In this document: piece after piece, positions 5,738-7,887 of the stretch
Position numbering within the stretch: the first letter of the stretch is position 1
How the letters are laid out: every line of letters starts with the position of its first letter
Origin: an uncultured Phaeodactylibacter sp.
Lineage (GTDB): Bacteria; Bacteroidota; Bacteroidia; Chitinophagales; Saprospiraceae
Length of the DNA stretch: 7,887 nucleotides
Assembly (NCBI GenBank): GCA_913062745.1
Contig: CAJXXJ010000153.1
Location: forward strand, 1-7,887
Direction: 5' to 3'
The notes under the pieces: generated by a model
The model's input: only the letters and a program-made list of their open reading frames with translations
Databases searched by the model: none
What the model was told of the DNA's origin: nothing
Program-made: the position numbers and the translations under genes

Positions 5738-7887
5738 TTAAAATTGCAAACGATACATGATATCCGGGAAAAAGCCGGCCTGCAGCACCCGGTTGATCTC
5801 ATTGGTCTCCGGATTGTAGCGCAGGTCGAAGATGTTTTCGTGCCCGGTCACATTCTGCAGGTCGATAAAAAACTGCTGGGACAGCTTGCGGTTCTTGCTG
5901 TTGAGCTGGTAGCCAAACTTCAGGTCAAGGCGGAAGTAAGCATCCTGCTGCTCACTGAACGCCAATTCTTCCTGCAGTATCTCCATACCTGCCAATCGTG
6001 AAGCCTCCAGGTCTACCGGCGTGTAAAAGCGCCCGCCCGCCCGGGAAACACGCATATCGAAAGTGAGTGCATTACGCTTGTCTTTGCCGATCTTGAATTC
6101 CTTGCCCGCCAGGAAGTTGACTACGTACTGATTATTGAAGGCCGTATTGCGCTCAATACCGTCGCTGCCCTCGTACTTAGAGTCAAAGAAAGAAGCGGTC
6201 AGCAGGCCGTAGTAGCCCTGGCTGAAGAACTTCTCCACCGTTATTTCCAGGCCGTAGTTGGTGCCTGTACCTTCGTTGACCAAGCGGCCGGCCTCCGGAA
6301 AGACAAAGTCGGCACCGGCATTCAGCAAAGAGAAGCTGCTGGGGAAGGGCTGCACCGGCACATCGCTGATCGACTGGTAGTAAGCCTCCACTTTTGCACG
6401 CCAGCTTGGCGCAATACTGTAATCGTAGCCCACTACAAAGTGATTGCTGCGGGTAAAATCCAGTTCCCGGTTAGTATTCACCAGCTCTCCGGTTTCCGGG
6501 TCCGTTTCTGTAAAGAAGAAGACCGGCAGGGGCTGCATTTGGTGGTGCATGCCGTAGCCGAAATTCAGCCGGTGTTTGGGGTGGAACTGCCAGTTCAGGG
6601 CAGCGCGCGGCTCTACGGCATAGCTGTCGTTAAAGTCGAGGTACTGCCCGTGTACGCCCAGCTGCAGGCTCAGCTCGTCGGTAAAGCGGTAGACGCCCTG
6701 CCCAAAGGCTTGCATCAGTGTCATGCCGCCGTCGAAGTCCCGCACGGTAATCCAGTCGGGCTCTCCGTCTTCATTCAGGTCCGGGCGGTCGTCGCGGTCA
6801 TCCACCCGGGTGTCGAGCTGGAAGCGCTCGGCCAGTACGCCGGTGCGGAAGGTCAGGCGGGGGCTTACTTTTTGGTTGTAGAAGGAGGACAGGCTGAAAG
6901 TATTGGTCACATCCTCCACTTCCGTAATCCGCAGCTTGCGCTCGCTAGTGTCCAGTAATTCATCTTGTTTAAAACCGCTACGCGCCGTAGAAGCAGAGGC
7001 AACCGTGCGTATGTAGGCATTGTCGCCTAGTATCAAATTGTGGCGTAAGCCCAGTATGCCGAGCTGTGAGTCAGCAAAAGCATCCCGGTTGGGGCTGGCG
7101 AAAAGGTCATTTTCATCAATCTCGTCACCCAAGAAGTCAATGTCGCTTATAGCCCCGATACCAAAGAGCGTAAACTTGCCGGCTTTGGTGTTGGCAAAAT
7201 CGAGGTTGAAGGACAAGTCGCGGTAATCGGGGGTAGCGTTAGTGCCTACAGGAATGCCTGCTGCCTCCGCCGCCTGCACGAAGGAATGCCGGTAGCTGAC
7301 CAGATAAGAGCTGTTGTTCTTTTTGCTCATCGGCCCTTCCGCCATCGCCTCCAGCCCGCTGAAAGCAGCCAGTTGGAAGGTGTATTCGTGCTCATCCCGG
7401 TTGCCGTTCCGGAAGCCGACGTCAAAAACGCCGCCCAGGGCGTTGCCGTACTCCGCCGGGAAAGCGGACGTCAGGAAGTCAGAGGTTTTGAGCAGGTTCG
7501 GGTTGAGCGCGCTCACCGGGCCGCCGGTGGTGCCCAGGGTGGCAAAGTGGTTGGGGTTGGGGATCGGGATGCCGTTGAGCCGCCAGAGCACCCCGGTGGG
7601 GGAGTTGCCCCGGATGACGATGTCGTTGCGGCTATCATCGGCTACCGCTACGCCCGCGAAGCTTCCCGCCAGCCGCGCTACATCGTTGCGGCCGCCGGAA
7701 AAGCGGGTGACTTCTTCCAGGTTGAAGGAGCGGGCGCTGATGGTCGCCATGTCGTTTTGGGCTTTGCCCTTTTCCACTTTGGAAGTGACCACGACCTCGT
7801 CCATTTTGACGATGGCTTCCTCCAGCCCGATATTGACAATCGCTTGTTTGCCGGCCGTGACCAGTACATTGGGGATAGTGACTGTTT
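5738..7887 (-). CDS. TonB-dependent outer-membrane receptor (5' end outside the window)
   Basis: The frame is open to the window edge, so about 715 residues are visible and the N-terminus, with signal peptide and most of the carboxypeptidase-regulatory-like domain, is missing. The ATG at 7804 is internal: the upstream in-frame codons read VLVTAGKQAIVNIGLEEAIV, the typical end of that domain leading into 'MDEVVVTSK'. Numbering from that Met, the plug domain spans about 10-135 (DVARLAGSFAGV, DIVIRGNSPTGVLWRLNGIP, FPAEYGNALGGVFDV). The rest is beta-barrel strands and loops ending DIMYRLQF, with the C-terminal Phe expected by the outer-membrane assembly machinery. The receptor imports an unknown substrate using TonB/ExbBD energy. 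No SusD-like partner is visible. The acidic loop at about 331-358 contains DLNEDGEPD, which looks like a calcium-binding loop. The kinase gene follows after 49 bp. Confidence 0.93.
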   Translation of the reverse strand, partial: TVTIPNVLVTAGKQAIVNIGLEEAIVKMDEVVVTSKVEKGKAQNDMATISARSFNLEEVTRFSGGRNDVARLAGSFAGVAVADDSRNDIVIRGNSPTGVLWRLNGIPIPNPNHFATLGTTGGPVSALNPNLLKTSDFLTSAFPAEYGNALGGVFDVGFRNGNRDEHEYTFQLAAFSGLEAMAEGPMSKKNNSSYLVSYRHSFVQAAEAAGIPVGTNATPDYRDLSFNLDFANTKAGKFTLFGIGAISDIDFLGDEIDENDLFASPNRDAFADSQLGILGLRHNLILGDNAYIRTVASASTARSGFKQDELLDTSERKLRITEVEDVTNTFSLSSFYNQKVSPRLTFRTGVLAERFQLDTRVDDRDDRPDLNEDGEPDWITVRDFDGGMTLMQAFGQGVYRFTDELSLQLGVHGQYLDFNDSYAVEPRAALNWQFHPKHRLNFGYGMHHQMQPLPVFFFTETDPETGELVNTNRELDFTRSNHFVVGYDYSIAPSWRAKVEAYYQSISDVPVQPFPSSFSLLNAGADFVFPEAGRLVNEGTGTNYGLEITVEKFFSQGYYGLLTASFFDSKYEGSDGIERNTAFNNQYVVNFLAGKEFKIGKDKRNALTFDMRVSRAGGRFYTPVDLEASRLAGMEILQEELAFSEQQDAYFRLDLKFGYQLNSKNRKLSQQFFIDLQNVTGHENIFDLRYNPETNEINRVLQAGFFPDIMYRLQF

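Noticed and set aside
7802..7804. ATG at 7804 as the true start of the TonB receptor
   Set aside because: In-frame codons upstream continue to the window edge and encode the expected end of the carboxypeptidase-regulatory-like domain; the gene is simply cut by the window.

Overview
The window looks like chromosomal DNA of a Bacteroidota bacterium, probably a member of the Saprospiria/Lewinella-like marine groups. That lineage call is an inference. It rests on a canonical Bacteroidota promoter (TTG, 20 nt, TATCTTTG) before the rhodanese gene, starts preceded by A-rich leaders rather than strong Shine-Dalgarno sites, a LytS-type sensor kinase, and a large TonB-dependent receptor with a C-terminal phenylalanine.

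Layout. On the plus strand, positions 85-1210 hold a compact cluster: a small DUF2007-type protein, msrB, and msrA overlapping msrB by 22 nt. These point to repair of oxidised methionine in the cytoplasm. Positions 1211-2143 are gene-free (933 bp) and built of structured or repetitive DNA: a GC-rich segment rich in potential RNA helices, sequences resembling insertion-sequence ends, a triple CTCYGCGT motif, and a module carrying two copies of a perfect 15-nt palindrome. A cytosolic glycoside hydrolase of the trehalase/GH63-like (alpha/alpha)6 barrel type follows (2144-3475). Then come a recognisable promoter and trhO (3599-4645), a rhodanese-domain tRNA U34 hydroxylase.

On the minus strand, a TonB-dependent outer-membrane receptor enters from the right edge (5738-7887, N-terminus outside the window). 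It is followed after 49 bp by a LytS/YehU-type membrane histidine kinase (4648-5688) that converges on trhO with only 2 bp between the stops. A terminator-like hairpin lies between receptor and kinase genes. No LytTR response regulator accompanies the kinase here.

Most genes are ordinary housekeeping or stress functions. I see no clear new multi-gene system. The unexplained material is the 933-bp gene-free region and the receptor-kinase pair.
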